From positions 434,001 to 498,000 of the forward strand of contig NZ_AUFX01000006.1 in assembly GCF_000426725.1 (NCBI RefSeq): a stretch of 64,000 nucleotides of DNA, written 5' to 3'. Made by a program: the position numbers and the translations under genes. This DNA is from Sporocytophaga myxococcoides DSM 11118. GTDB taxonomy: Bacteria; Bacteroidota; Bacteroidia; Cytophagales; Cytophagaceae. Within the stretch, counting starts at the first letter, position 1. Each line of letters starts with the position of its first letter. A model generated the notes under the pieces. That model saw nothing but the letters and a program-made list of their open reading frames with translations, did no database searches and had not been told where the DNA came from. Positions 55,029 to 64,000 of the stretch are shown piece by piece.

Positions 55029-57584
55029 ATGCGTGCATATCTGGGCGACCTTGGCCACCTTTGCGTCATCATCTCATTTATATTTTCCATACTTGCTACC
55101 ATTTCTTTCGGAAAAGCAACAGTATCTATAGATGCACCTAAAAAAGATTCCTGGCTCAGATTTGCAAGAGGCATCTTTTTCATCCACTCACTGGCCGTAT
55201 TTGGTATAGTTGCAGCTTTATTTACCATAATAAGCCAGCATTACTACGAATACCACTATGCCTGGAGCCACTCTTCCAACAATCTTCCATCCGAATACAT
55301 GATTTCATGTTTCTGGGAAGGTCAGGAAGGAAGTTTTCTACTCTGGACCTTCTGGAATGTCCTACTTGGTTTAATTCTTATTAAAGTAAATAAAACCTGG
55401 GAAGCGCCAGTCATGACGATCTTCTGTCTTGTCCAGCTCTTCCTTTGTTCAATGATATTGGGAGTTGTTATCCCTGGACTTGATTTTAAAATTGGTAGTT
55501 CTCCATTTATTTTATTGAAAGATTATATGGGAGATATTCCTGTATATCAAATCAATCCGAATTTTATTCCTGAAGACGGCACTGGCTTAAACCCCCTATT
55601 GCAGAATTACTGGATGGTAATTCACCCTCCTACTTTATTCCTTGGCTTCGCTGCAACTCTTGTTCCTTTCGCATATTGTATGGCAGGTTTATGGCAAGGC
55701 AGATACAAAGAATGGATCAGACCAGCTTTTCCTTGGGCTCTATTCGCTGCAACAACTCTTGGTATTGGAATTTTGATGGGTGGTTATTGGGCATATGAAA
55801 CACTGAACTTTGGTGGTTACTGGAACTGGGACCCTGTAGAAAATGCTGTGTATGTACCATGGCTGGTATTGGTTGCAGCCATACATACCATGCTCATTTT
55901 CAAAAATAGTAATAAGTCTCTTCAGGCATCTGTAATTCTTATAACAGCACAGTTTATTCTGATACTTTATTCTACCTTCCTTACAAGAAGTGGAGTACTT
56001 GGTAACTCTTCTGTGCATTCATTTACAGACCTTGGACTTTCCGGACAGCTGTTGCTTTTCCTTTTTGCACTTATAATTGTAGCAGTAATCTTTATAATCG
56101 TTCGCTGGAAAAAGCTTGGAGGAGACGACAGTGAAGAAGTATCCGTTTACTCCCGCGAATTCTGGATATTTATTGGAGTAGTTGTATTCTGCCTGGCAGC
56201 TTTCCAGGTTCTTTACACAACCTCTATTCCTGTTTACAACAAATTCCTTGGCTGGATAGGCATAGAATCCAACATTGCCCCTCCTGCAGACCAAATTGAA
56301 CATTATTCCAAATTCCAAATCTGGGCAGGTATACTGATTGCTCTGATTTCGGCTATTGGTCAGTTTTTCTGGTGGAAAAAAATGGATAGCAAAAAGCTCT
56401 GGGAAGAAATCAGCATACCGGCTATCATTACTTTACTGGTTTCCAGTGCACTGATTTGTCTGACGATGATGAATAAAATCGACATCACTCCGACATATAT
56501 TCTGCTCTTTACAACTGCTCTTTTCTCAGTAATCAGCAATATTTCCATATTCATCAAAATAGTTAAAAACAACTATAAACTGACCGGAGGTGCAATCGCC
56601 CATATCGGTGTGGCCCTGATGTTATTCGGAATTCTGTTTTCATCAGGGTACTCAAAAGTCATTTCCCTTAACACTACCGGGTTGATTTATTCCAAAGAAG
56701 CAGGTAATGACTTCAACAGAGACAATATCCTTCTATGGAGAAATGAATGGAAAGAGATGAATGACTACAAGCTGAAATTCATCGGACCAAGACTTGAAGC
56801 AAAAGATTACCCGGGTTATATCAAAAAAGAGCACCTGATTCTGCTGGATGATAAATACAAGGCTCTTGCTAAAAAAACAATAGAACACGAAGGAAAAAAA
56901 TATTTTGACAAGGGAGATACAATAGAAATCTTTCCTGAAAATACATATTATGAAGTTTTAATAGCTAAAGCAAACGGTGATACTTTTACCCTATATCCAC
57001 GAGCGCAAGTCAACCCCACCATGGGACTCCTCGCATCGCCGGGCATAGAACACTTCTACGATAAAGATCTTTATGCACACGTTTCTTCCATTCCATCTCC
57101 TCAGGAAGAAAAAGAATGGTCTCCAACGGAAGAATATACCATTAAACCTGGAGATACCGTATTTATCAATGACTATGTAACAATACTTAATGAAGTTGAA
57201 AGAGTGAATTATGTACCGGGAATGCCGCTGGCGAAAGAAGACGCTGCAGTAATGGCTCACTTCCACGTACTTGACAGGGAGAAAAATCACAGCATTCACC
57301 CGATTTATATAATTAAGGTGAAAGAAGGTTTAGCCGGACAAATTCCGGATGTTAACGAAGACCTTGGGATCAAAATCAGCTTTCTTAATATTGACCCGAC
57401 TAAAGAGGTATTTACATTTGCAGTAAATACTACTCAGAAGGATTACATCATTTTGAAAGCAATTGAAAAACCTTTTATCAATATTCTTTGGATTGGAACT
57501 CTTGTTCTTGTAGCAGGAATGTTACTTGCTATGATCAGAAGATATCAGGAGTTTGCCAAAATGAGAGATAAAAACACCGAATAA
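55029..57584 (+). CDS. ccmF: Cytochrome c heme lyase subunit CcmF
   Basis: The 851-residue protein has about 14 membrane helices, the WWD region GGYWNWDPVENAVYVPWLV (262-280) and the periplasmic His block NYWMVIHPPTLFLGF. A long periplasmic C-terminal part of about 250 residues (from about 545) precedes the last helix (ILWIGTLVLVAGMLLAMI). It attaches heme to apocytochrome c, taking it from CcmE. No ccmG or ccmH lies nearby, so thioredoxin-like partners are encoded elsewhere or absent. Confidence 0.93.
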   Translation: MRAYLGDLGHLCVIISFIFSILATISFGKATVSIDAPKKDSWLRFARGIFFIHSLAVFGIVAALFTIISQHYYEYHYAWSHSSNNLPSEYMISCFWEGQEGSFLLWTFWNVLLGLILIKVNKTWEAPVMTIFCLVQLFLCSMILGVVIPGLDFKIGSSPFILLKDYMGDIPVYQINPNFIPEDGTGLNPLLQNYWMVIHPPTLFLGFAATLVPFAYCMAGLWQGRYKEWIRPAFPWALFAATTLGIGILMGGYWAYETLNFGGYWNWDPVENAVYVPWLVLVAAIHTMLIFKNSNKSLQASVILITAQFILILYSTFLTRSGVLGNSSVHSFTDLGLSGQLLLFLFALIIVAVIFIIVRWKKLGGDDSEEVSVYSREFWIFIGVVVFCLAAFQVLYTTSIPVYNKFLGWIGIESNIAPPADQIEHYSKFQIWAGILIALISAIGQFFWWKKMDSKKLWEEISIPAIITLLVSSALICLTMMNKIDITPTYILLFTTALFSVISNISIFIKIVKNNYKLTGGAIAHIGVALMLFGILFSSGYSKVISLNTTGLIYSKEAGNDFNRDNILLWRNEWKEMNDYKLKFIGPRLEAKDYPGYIKKEHLILLDDKYKALAKKTIEHEGKKYFDKGDTIEIFPENTYYEVLIAKANGDTFTLYPRAQVNPTMGLLASPGIEHFYDKDLYAHVSSIPSPQEEKEWSPTEEYTIKPGDTVFINDYVTILNEVERVNYVPGMPLAKEDAAVMAHFHVLDREKNHSIHPIYIIKVKEGLAGQIPDVNEDLGIKISFLNIDPTKEVFTFAVNTTQKDYIILKAIEKPFINILWIGTLVLVAGMLLAMIRRYQEFAKMRDKNTE

Positions 57585-57601
57585 TTTTTAAATCTGCGAG
57601 C

Positions 57602-58381
57602 ATGGGCTATAGAGTAACTATGATCGGTTCGGGCAATCTGGCCAGTCATCTGGCCCCTGCTCTTGAAAATGCCGGGCATTTTGTTAATGAAGTATATTCA
57701 AGAAGTTCCGCCTCGGCGAAAAGTTTGTGTAGCATGTTGTACAATGCTACTTGCGTCTCCAGCCTGGATTTCTCTGAAAGCAAATCTGCAATTTTTATCA
57801 TTGCTGTGAATGATGATGCCATAGAAGAAGTATCGGCTCAGATTACCCTTCCGCCAGATGGTATATTAATTCATACTTCTGGCACCAAATCAATATCAAT
57901 TTTATCTTGTTTCGGACATTTTGGGAGTCTCTATCCTCTGCAAACTTTTACCAAACGTAAAAAAGTTACCTGGGAAGAAATTCCGATTTTAACAGAAGGC
58001 TCCGACGAAGAAACAGCCAAACATATTTTAGCATTAGGAAAGAGTATCTCTGCGAAAGCATTTCAGGCTTCCGAAGAAAAAAGAAAGCTCATCCATCTTT
58101 CAGCAGTTTTCTCGGCAAACTTTGCAAATCATTTACTCTACATGTCAAAATCTATTCTGGATGAACATGACATAGACTTTACCATACTAAAGCCTTTGCT
58201 TTCTGAAACTCTGAAAAAAGCATTTGAAATAGATCCTATCAAGGCTCAAACAGGTCCTGCAGTAAGGAAGGATATTTCAACTATAAGAGATCATCTGAAA
58301 ATTCTTGACAATAAAGAAGATTTTAAGAAAATTTATAAAGACATTACTGAAAATATAATTAAAGTTCATTCACAATCTTAA
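57602..58381 (+). CDS. Rossmann-fold DUF2520 oxidoreductase-like protein
   Basis: The 259-residue protein begins with an NAD(P)-binding turn (VTMIGSGNLASHLAPALENA, Gly9-Ser-Gly11), then ILIHTSGTKSISIL and FGSLYPLQTFTKRK, and a helical C-terminal DUF2520 domain (HLSAVFSANFANHLLYMSK). The fold is that of ProC/6-phosphogluconate dehydrogenase relatives. The substrate is not known. It is 17 bases after ccmF and 4 before the HAD gene, so it may share their transcript. Confidence 0.85.
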   Translation: MGYRVTMIGSGNLASHLAPALENAGHFVNEVYSRSSASAKSLCSMLYNATCVSSLDFSESKSAIFIIAVNDDAIEEVSAQITLPPDGILIHTSGTKSISILSCFGHFGSLYPLQTFTKRKKVTWEEIPILTEGSDEETAKHILALGKSISAKAFQASEEKRKLIHLSAVFSANFANHLLYMSKSILDEHDIDFTILKPLLSETLKKAFEIDPIKAQTGPAVRKDISTIRDHLKILDNKEDFKKIYKDITENIIKVHSQS

Positions 58382-58385
58382 TTTC

Positions 58386-58898
58386 ATGGATAGTCAACAT
58401 TCTGATTTTTCAAAAATCAACACTTTTCTTTTTGATGTAGATGGAGTTCTCACGGACGGGAGCATTCAGGCTTTCTCTACCGGAGAACATGTTAGAAATT
58501 TTTTTATTAAAGATGGATATGCTATTGAAAAAGCACTTCAAAGCGGTTATAACATCATTATCATTACAGGAGGATTTGAAGAAGGAGTTGCCAAAAGGCT
58601 GAAATTCTTGGGAATAACAGACGTTTTCATGGGAGTAAAAGACAAACTTGCTGTATATAATGAATACCTGCATGATAAACATCTTGACAAAAGTTCCATT
58701 TTATACATGGGTGATGATCTTCCTGATCTTAAAATGCTTAAATTGGTAGGAATGCCAACCTGCCCGAACGATGCTGTGGGAGACATAAAAAATGTTTGCA
58801 CATACATTTCACCATACAATGGAGGACGCGGCGCTGTAAGAGATGTTATTGAACAAGTAATGAAAGCCCAGGGAAAATGGCTGATTGACCTTTGGTAA
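58386..58898 (+). CDS. kdsC: HAD-family phosphatase, KdsC-like
   Basis: The 170-residue, cap-less HAD phosphatase has DVDGVLTDGS (Asp17 nucleophile, Asp19), IIITGG (motif II Thr) and GDDLPDLKML (motif IV acids). This is the KDO-8-phosphate phosphatase layout, an enzyme of lipopolysaccharide inner-core synthesis that works as a tetramer. Other cap-less HAD enzymes with other sugar phosphates are possible. It is tightly packed, with 4 bases to the upstream gene and 11 to the downstream one. Confidence 0.85.
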   Translation: MDSQHSDFSKINTFLFDVDGVLTDGSIQAFSTGEHVRNFFIKDGYAIEKALQSGYNIIIITGGFEEGVAKRLKFLGITDVFMGVKDKLAVYNEYLHDKHLDKSSILYMGDDLPDLKMLKLVGMPTCPNDAVGDIKNVCTYISPYNGGRGAVRDVIEQVMKAQGKWLIDLW

Positions 58899-58909
58899 TA
58901 ACCTAATTT

Positions 58910-59788
58910 ATGCCAAGACCAGTAAAACTGCATTTAAAAACTTACTTCAAGGGGTTTATTAAACTCATTCGGTTTAATAATCTCCTTATCTTATTTTTTT
59001 CTCAGTTGTTTGTCTATTTTTTCCTTATTAAAGGTACTAAACCATTCAATATTTCATTCTTACTACTCACACTAGCAACAATTTGCATAGCTGCTGCCGG
59101 GTATATTATCAATGACTACTACGATATCAAAATTGACATCATCAATAAACCAGGAAGAGTTGTAATCGGGAGGATATTTAAAAGACGAACAGCGATGATC
59201 TTTCATTTTATGCTCAATGGAACCGGCATTATTGTGGGATTGATGATGGGGTTAAGATTAGGGGGTATTATTGCCTTTTGCAGTTTCCTGCTATGGTTAT
59301 ATTCAAACCAGTTAAAAAGACAACCACTTTCAGGAAATATAGCTATATCCTTTCTAACTGCACTATCAATTATGCTTGTTGGTATATTTGCTAAGGAGCG
59401 CTATATCTCTGTTCTTGTATATGCATTCTTTGCTTTTTTCATTTCCCTTATCAGGGAAATAGTAAAAGACATGGAAGATGTTAAAGGTGACGCAAATTTT
59501 GGCTGTAAAACATTACCCATTATATGGGGGATCCGAAAAACAAAATCATTTCTTTTTATCGTCGGAATACTTTTCATTGTCTCCTTAATAATAGGATACT
59601 TTTGGCTCCTGAGAGAGAATCCTTACAATGTATACTTTATCGGATACAACCTCTTTTTTGTCATTCTTCCCTTTTTTGTCTTCCTGATATACCTTTCCAA
59701 GGCAGATACGATTACAGATTTTAAGAAATTAAGTACTTTTTGTAAGGTAATAATGCTTACAGGAGTCCTAAGTATGCTTTTTGTCTAA
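58910..59788 (+). CDS. UbiA-family prenyltransferase
   Basis: The 292-residue protein has about eight membrane helices and two Asp-rich motifs: NDYYDIKID (Asn68-Asp76) and DMEDVKGD, with KTLPIIWG following. This is the UbiA superfamily. In Bacteroidota, such proteins near this cluster are often annotated geranylgeranylglycerol-phosphate geranylgeranyltransferase, but the acceptor cannot be read from sequence; polar lipids, quinones and heme are all possible. Confidence 0.85.
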   Translation: MPRPVKLHLKTYFKGFIKLIRFNNLLILFFSQLFVYFFLIKGTKPFNISFLLLTLATICIAAAGYIINDYYDIKIDIINKPGRVVIGRIFKRRTAMIFHFMLNGTGIIVGLMMGLRLGGIIAFCSFLLWLYSNQLKRQPLSGNIAISFLTALSIMLVGIFAKERYISVLVYAFFAFFISLIREIVKDMEDVKGDANFGCKTLPIIWGIRKTKSFLFIVGILFIVSLIIGYFWLLRENPYNVYFIGYNLFFVILPFFVFLIYLSKADTITDFKKLSTFCKVIMLTGVLSMLFV

Positions 59789-59797
59789 ATCTTATTA

Positions 59798-59805
59798 TAT
59801 ATTTG
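59798..59805 (+). promoter_or_regulatory. Candidate -7 box before purN
   Basis: TATATTTG matches TAnnTTTG and would place the transcription start near 59810, before a TTG start at 59829 but after the one at 59781. The matching -33 box is poor (TTTG at 59780-59783, spacer 14). Confidence 0.4.
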
Positions 59806-59828
59806 CATCCTTAAAATCAAAAAATCCC

Positions 59829-60419
59829 TTGCCCGTTAAAATTGCGATATTTTGTTCCGGCTCCGGTTCAAATGCACAAAAAATTATTGAATATTTTCAA
59901 GAGCACAAAAGTGCGGAAGTTGTATTGCTGCTCTCCAATAATAAAAATGCCTACGCTCTGGAGCGTGCAAAATCGCTTGGGGTTCCTACACGTGTGTTTG
60001 ACAAAGCACAATTTTCTCAATCACAGATAATAGTAAATGAGCTCAAAGAATTAGGGGTCAACTGGATTATTCTTGCTGGCTTTTTATGGCTCGTTCCTGA
60101 AAATCTCATTGAAGCTTATCCAAATTCAATAGTAAATATTCACCCTGCACTGCTTCCATCCTATGGAGGCAAAGGCATGTATGGCATGTATGTTCATGAG
60201 GCTGTGGTAAAGGCCAAAGAAAAAGAAAGCGGTATCAGTATACATATGGTTAACAAAGAATATGATAAAGGGACTATTGTATTCCAGGCCAAATGCTTTC
60301 TTACAGATGAAGACACGGCCGAAACTCTTGCAAAAAAAATACAAGCACTTGAGCACGAACACTTTCCTAAAGTAATCGATGCTCTTATTTGTTCAAAAAC
60401 ATATAATCCTATTTCCTGA
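59829..60419 (+). CDS. purN: Phosphoribosylglycinamide formyltransferase
   Basis: No ATG is available near the start. TTG at 59829 gives a normal opening (PVKIAIFCSGSGSNAQ), while TTG at 59781 would overlap the UbiA gene by 8 bases and add 16 unlikely residues. The enzyme uses 10-formyl-tetrahydrofolate in purine synthesis. The phosphate-binding GSGSN, the catalytic Asn-His pair in VNIHPALLPSYGGKG and the Asp in KEYDKGTIVFQ are all present. The C-terminus is of normal length. Confidence 0.92.
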   Translation: MPVKIAIFCSGSGSNAQKIIEYFQEHKSAEVVLLLSNNKNAYALERAKSLGVPTRVFDKAQFSQSQIIVNELKELGVNWIILAGFLWLVPENLIEAYPNSIVNIHPALLPSYGGKGMYGMYVHEAVVKAKEKESGISIHMVNKEYDKGTIVFQAKCFLTDEDTAETLAKKIQALEHEHFPKVIDALICSKTYNPIS

Positions 60420-60437
60420 AATTTTAAAAAGTAAATA

Positions 60438-61964
60438 ATGAATCCAAGAAAAATTAAATCTGCTCTTATATCAGTTTATTATAAAGACGGACTTGACAGA
60501 ATAGTTAAACTTCTTGACAAGCAAGGTGTTAAAATCTATTCCACTGGAGGCACTCAAAAATTCATTGAAGACCTGGGAATAAAAGTTACTCCTGTAGAAG
60601 ATCTGACTACCTATCCGTCAATTCTTGGAGGAAGGGTAAAAACACTTCACCCTAAAATTTTTGGTGGAATTCTTTTCAGAAGAGATTTTGAACAGGACCA
60701 GAAAGAAGTGGCTCAATATGATATTCCAAGCCTGGATCTTGTAATCGTAGATTTATATCCATTTGAAGAGACAGTTGCATCCGGAGCATCTGATGAAGAC
60801 ATTATTGAAAAAATTGACATAGGAGGAATTTCTTTAATAAGAGGTGCTGCTAAAAATTTCAAAGATGTTGTGATTGTTGCTTCAAAAGATCAATATCCTA
60901 TGCTTGAAAATATCCTTGTTGAAAGAAAAGGAGAAACAGATCTGAACGAAAGAAGACTTTTTGCAGGAAGAGCATTTGACATTTCTTCTCATTACGATAC
61001 TGCAATCTTTAATTATTTCTTCAGTGGAGAAGAAATAAAACATTTTAAGCAAAGTGTAAGAGACTTCCAGGTTCTTCGTTATGGAGAAAACCCTCATCAG
61101 GCAGGTGTGTTCTATGGCAAGCTTGATGATATGTTCGAAAAGCTGAACGGTAAGGAATTATCATATAACAACCTGCTGGATGTTGACGCCGCAGTAGGAT
61201 TGATTGATGAATTTGAAGGAACAACAACCTTTGCCATCCTAAAGCACAATAATGCTTGCGGTATCGCTACAGCAACCACTCCAAAAGAAGCATACCTGAA
61301 GGCTTTGGCTGCAGACCCTGTTTCTGCATTCGGAGGTGTAATCATCACTGGTTCCAAAATTGACTTGGCGACAGCAGAAGAGCTAAACAAGCTGTTCTTC
61401 GAAGTATTAATTGCTCCGGATTTTGAAAAAGATGCACTGGAATTGCTGACTTCGAAAAAAAATCGAATCTTATTAAGAAGAAAACCCGTTACACTCTCTT
61501 CAAGACAGTTTAAAACACTTCTTAACGGAGTAATAGAACAGGAAAAAGATTTAAAAAAGGAAACAGAGGAAGAACTAAAACCTGTAACCAATCGTTTTCC
61601 ATCCGACAAAGAAAAAAGAGCTTTGTTGTTTGCCAACAAAATCTGTAAACATACAAAATCCAATGCTATAGTATTGGCAGTTGACGGACAGATGATATCA
61701 AGCGGAGTAGGTCAGACTTCAAGAGTAGATGCCCTGAGACAGGCGATCGAAAAAGCCAAAAGTTTTGGATTCTCCCTTGAAGGTGCAGTAATGGCATCCG
61801 ACGCCTTCTTCCCTTTCCCTGACTGTGTTGAGATCGCTGACAAAGCAGGCATCAAAGCAGTAATACAACCGGGAGGGTCAATTAAAGATCAAGAGTCAAT
61901 AGACTATTGCAATGCACATGATATAGCCATGGTCCTAACTGGATTCAGGCATTTCAAGCACTAA
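60438..61964 (+). CDS. purH: Bifunctional AICAR transformylase/IMP cyclohydrolase
   Basis: The 508-residue protein has the N-terminal IMP cyclohydrolase domain (LISVYYKDGLDRIVKLL, STGGTQKFIEDLG, GGRVKTLHPKIFGGIL). It also has the C-terminal AICAR transformylase domain (LRYGENPHQAG, LKHNNACGIA with the Lys-His active-site pair, SDAFFPFPDCVE, GGSIKDQESIDYCN). It makes the last two steps to IMP. It starts 18 bases after purN. Confidence 0.96.
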   Translation: MNPRKIKSALISVYYKDGLDRIVKLLDKQGVKIYSTGGTQKFIEDLGIKVTPVEDLTTYPSILGGRVKTLHPKIFGGILFRRDFEQDQKEVAQYDIPSLDLVIVDLYPFEETVASGASDEDIIEKIDIGGISLIRGAAKNFKDVVIVASKDQYPMLENILVERKGETDLNERRLFAGRAFDISSHYDTAIFNYFFSGEEIKHFKQSVRDFQVLRYGENPHQAGVFYGKLDDMFEKLNGKELSYNNLLDVDAAVGLIDEFEGTTTFAILKHNNACGIATATTPKEAYLKALAADPVSAFGGVIITGSKIDLATAEELNKLFFEVLIAPDFEKDALELLTSKKNRILLRRKPVTLSSRQFKTLLNGVIEQEKDLKKETEEELKPVTNRFPSDKEKRALLFANKICKHTKSNAIVLAVDGQMISSGVGQTSRVDALRQAIEKAKSFGFSLEGAVMASDAFFPFPDCVEIADKAGIKAVIQPGGSIKDQESIDYCNAHDIAMVLTGFRHFKH

Positions 61965-62053
61965 AAATGAGTTTAATTTCTTTTGATTTAAAAACAAATT
62001 TGTAAATTTCACAGTATTAAAAGGATTAGTCTAAATCAGGATTTTTAATAAGC

Positions 62054-63079
62054 ATGGGATTATTTGATTTTTTCACCAGTGATATCGCAATTGACCTGGG
62101 AACAGCAAATACCTTAATCATCTATAAGGACAAAATTGTGGTTGATGAACCATCAATCATTGCCCTTGACAAGATTACAGGTAAGGTAAGAGCCATTGGC
62201 CGGGAAGCAATGCAAATGCATGAGAAGACTCATGAGAACATCAAAACCATTAGACCTCTAAAAGACGGTGTAATTGCAGACTTCCATGCTGCAGAGCACA
62301 TGATCAGGGGACTAATTAAGTTAATTGATGGAGGAAAAAGATTCTTCGGTGCATCTCACAGAATGGTCATTTGTATCCCGTCAGGAATCACTGAGGTAGA
62401 AAAAAGAGCTGTACGAGATTCTGCAGAACATGCAGGCGCAAAAGAAGTTTATATGATACACGAGCCGATCGCTGCCGCTATCGGTCTTGGAATCGATATC
62501 GAACAACCGGTAGGTTCTATGATTGTTGATATCGGTGGAGGAACAACTGAGATTGCAGTAATTGCACTTTCTGGTATCGTTTGTGAACAGTCGATAAGAG
62601 TTGCAGGTGACGTCTTTAACAAAGATATCCTTGACTATATGAGAAGACAGCACAACTTACTAATAGGTGAAAGATCTGCAGAAAGAGTAAAAATCGAAGT
62701 TGGCTCAGCACTGACAGAGCTGGACAATCCTCCTGAAGATTATGAAATCAGAGGAAGAGACCTGATGACAGGTATTCCGAAAATTATAAAAGTAACTTAT
62801 TCGGAAATTGCTTTTGCACTTGACAAATCAGTTTCTAAAATTGAAGAAGCAGTGCTGAAAGCTCTTGAAATTTCTCCCCCTGAGCTGAGCGCCGATATCT
62901 ATGATAATGGTATTCACCTTACTGGAGGAGGAGCTCTTCTTAGAGGACTGGATAAGAGACTGGCAATGAAAACCAAACTTCCGATACATGTAGCTGAAGA
63001 TCCACTTCGCGCTGTAGTAAGAGGGACCGGAATGGCCATAAAAGAATTTGATAAATACAGAGCAGTATTGATGACTTAA
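62054..63079 (+). CDS. mreB: Rod-shape determining actin homolog MreB
   Basis: The 341-residue actin-fold protein has the phosphate-1 loop AIDLGTANTLIIYKDK, the phosphate-2 block VDIGGGTTEIAVIAL and the adenosine site LTGGGALLRGLDKR. It forms membrane-bound filaments that guide lateral wall synthesis, indicating a rod-shaped cell. It is the first gene of mreBCD. A 90-base AT-rich leader separates it from purH. Confidence 0.97.
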   Translation: MGLFDFFTSDIAIDLGTANTLIIYKDKIVVDEPSIIALDKITGKVRAIGREAMQMHEKTHENIKTIRPLKDGVIADFHAAEHMIRGLIKLIDGGKRFFGASHRMVICIPSGITEVEKRAVRDSAEHAGAKEVYMIHEPIAAAIGLGIDIEQPVGSMIVDIGGGTTEIAVIALSGIVCEQSIRVAGDVFNKDILDYMRRQHNLLIGERSAERVKIEVGSALTELDNPPEDYEIRGRDLMTGIPKIIKVTYSEIAFALDKSVSKIEEAVLKALEISPPELSADIYDNGIHLTGGGALLRGLDKRLAMKTKLPIHVAEDPLRAVVRGTGMAIKEFDKYRAVLMT

Positions 63080-63086
63080 AATTTAA

Positions 63087-63926
63087 ATGCACAGGTTATT
63101 TCATTTTTTATACCAGTATAAGGCATTTCTTTTTTTTCTGATTCTCGAAGCCATATGTGTGTGGCTGATAATCAGAAACAACAGTTATCAAAGCGCATCC
63201 TATTTTAATACTTCAAATTACGTTGTTGGAGAAATTCTTCAGACCTCCAACAACGTAACTGAATATTTTAACCTCAAGGATGTAAACACTCAGCTTGCAG
63301 GAGAAAATGCAAGGCTGAAGCGACTACTTACCAAAGAGTATCAAAAAAAGGATTTTATTATTGGTAATAAGTCCGAATTTTTAAAAGCCAACCAGTACAA
63401 TTACATTCCGGCCAAAGTTGTAAATAATTCCACAAGCCGTTTTACAAATTATATCACGATAGACAAGGGTAGTCTCGACGGAATCAAACCTGGCATGGGA
63501 GTTATTGCTCAGGACGGAATTGTCGGCAAGGTTAAATCATGCACCGAAAATTTCTCAACAATTATTTCGTTACTACATGAGAAATGGAGTGTCTCGGCCA
63601 AAATCTCAGATGGAGAAATTGATGGAATTGTAAAGTGGCAAGGAATGGATCCTGCCATAGCAGATCTGCAATATGTAGGCAGACATCACCATTTCAAAAT
63701 TGGAGACAGTGTAGTTACTTCAGGCTACAATACCTTATTTCCTCCCGGAGCTTTGATAGGAAGAATTCAGGATTTCAAAATAGATCAGGGAAAACCATTT
63801 TATAAAATCAATGTTAAACTGGCGACAGACTTTACAACCCTGAAATACGTTTATATAATCGAAAATTACCTTAAAGCCGAAAAAGATTCTCTGGAAAGCC
63901 AGAGCAATTATTCATCTGACGAATGA
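63087..63926 (+). CDS. mreC: Rod-shape determining protein MreC
   Basis: The 279-residue protein has an N-terminal membrane anchor (FLFFLILEAICVWLIIR), a coiled coil of about 60-95 (NTQLAGENARLKRLLTKEYQ) and the periplasmic beta domains (YIPAKVVNNSTSRFTNYITI, GIVGKVKSC, VVTSGYNTLFPPGALIG). It links MreB to the elongation complex. It starts 7 bases after mreB and overlaps the next start (ATGA). Confidence 0.95.
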   Translation: MHRLFHFLYQYKAFLFFLILEAICVWLIIRNNSYQSASYFNTSNYVVGEILQTSNNVTEYFNLKDVNTQLAGENARLKRLLTKEYQKKDFIIGNKSEFLKANQYNYIPAKVVNNSTSRFTNYITIDKGSLDGIKPGMGVIAQDGIVGKVKSCTENFSTIISLLHEKWSVSAKISDGEIDGIVKWQGMDPAIADLQYVGRHHHFKIGDSVVTSGYNTLFPPGALIGRIQDFKIDQGKPFYKINVKLATDFTTLKYVYIIENYLKAEKDSLESQSNYSSDE

Positions 63927-64000
63927 GAAGCAGAACTATCTTAATGCCCATACTTCTGATTATCCTGTTTTGGGTATTACAAATATTGATATTCAGAAAT
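63923..64000 (+). CDS. mreD: MreD, N-terminal part, cut by window end
   Basis: ATG at 63923 overlaps the mreC stop by ATGA. The 26 visible codons (RTILMPILLIILFWVLQILI) form the first membrane helix. Position and hydrophobicity identify it as MreD, the small membrane protein of the elongation complex. The remainder lies outside the window. Confidence 0.8.
   Translation, partial: MRSRTILMPILLIILFWVLQILIFRN

Noticed and set aside
61112-61663. Minus-strand ORF of 183 codons
   Set aside because: It is a Ser/Phe-rich shadow of purH, whose plus-strand frame is complete and conserved.

Overview
The window looks like the chromosome of a low-GC Bacteroidota bacterium, probably of the gliding, Cytophaga-like kind. 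The support is: large secreted proteins with C-terminal type IX secretion (T9SS) sorting domains, WG-repeat and DUF4139/MuiA-type secreted proteins, many short secreted proteins whose signal peptides end in a Gln just after the cleavage site, few Shine-Dalgarno sequences, and TAnnTTTG-type promoter boxes (clearest upstream of atpD). No rRNA, tRNA, CRISPR array, transposase or integrase was seen.

Left part (1-22.5 kb), accessory: almost every gene lies on the minus strand and is short, solitary and functionally unrelated to its neighbours (S41 peptidase, DinB-like, two GNAT acetyltransferases, SUKH protein, nucleotidyltransferase, several small secreted or membrane proteins). Decayed genes lie among them: a frameshifted gene at 1722-2068, a 31-codon glyoxalase (VOC) remnant at 5361-5456, and a LuxR-type HTH remnant with an in-frame TAG at 10384-10680. 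Two 1016-residue thermolysin-family (M4) T9SS proteases (10712-13762 and 16723-19773) form a tandem duplication that includes their terminators and about 300 bp of upstream DNA.

Middle (22.8-46 kb), mixed: M42 aminopeptidase, acyl-CoA carboxylase beta subunit, Ppx/GppA phosphatase, a 2401-residue T9SS modular surface protein with eight tandem PKD/Ig-like repeats, an unknown secreted protein, two DUF4139 paralogs separated by an inverted-repeat element, an Ldh-family dehydrogenase, and a two-gene operon of WG-repeat proteins. An unusual 14-bp direct repeat/hairpin separates the dehydrogenase from the WG operon.

Right part (46-64 kb), mostly core: hemA diverging from an orphan sensor kinase; atpD-atpC, separate from the rest of ATP synthase and with a hairpin between the two genes; two outer-membrane or lipoprotein genes; a System I cytochrome c maturation operon ccmB-C-D-E-F with a Cys-type CcmE; then a co-directional run DUF2520-kdsC-like-UbiA-purN-purH-mreB-mreC-mreD (the last cut by the window end). 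I found no convincing wholly new defence or mobile system. The most unusual points are the gene remnants, the duplicated protease locus, the two repeat elements, the overlapping 39-codon membrane ORF at 1572-1691 and the atpD/atpC hairpin.
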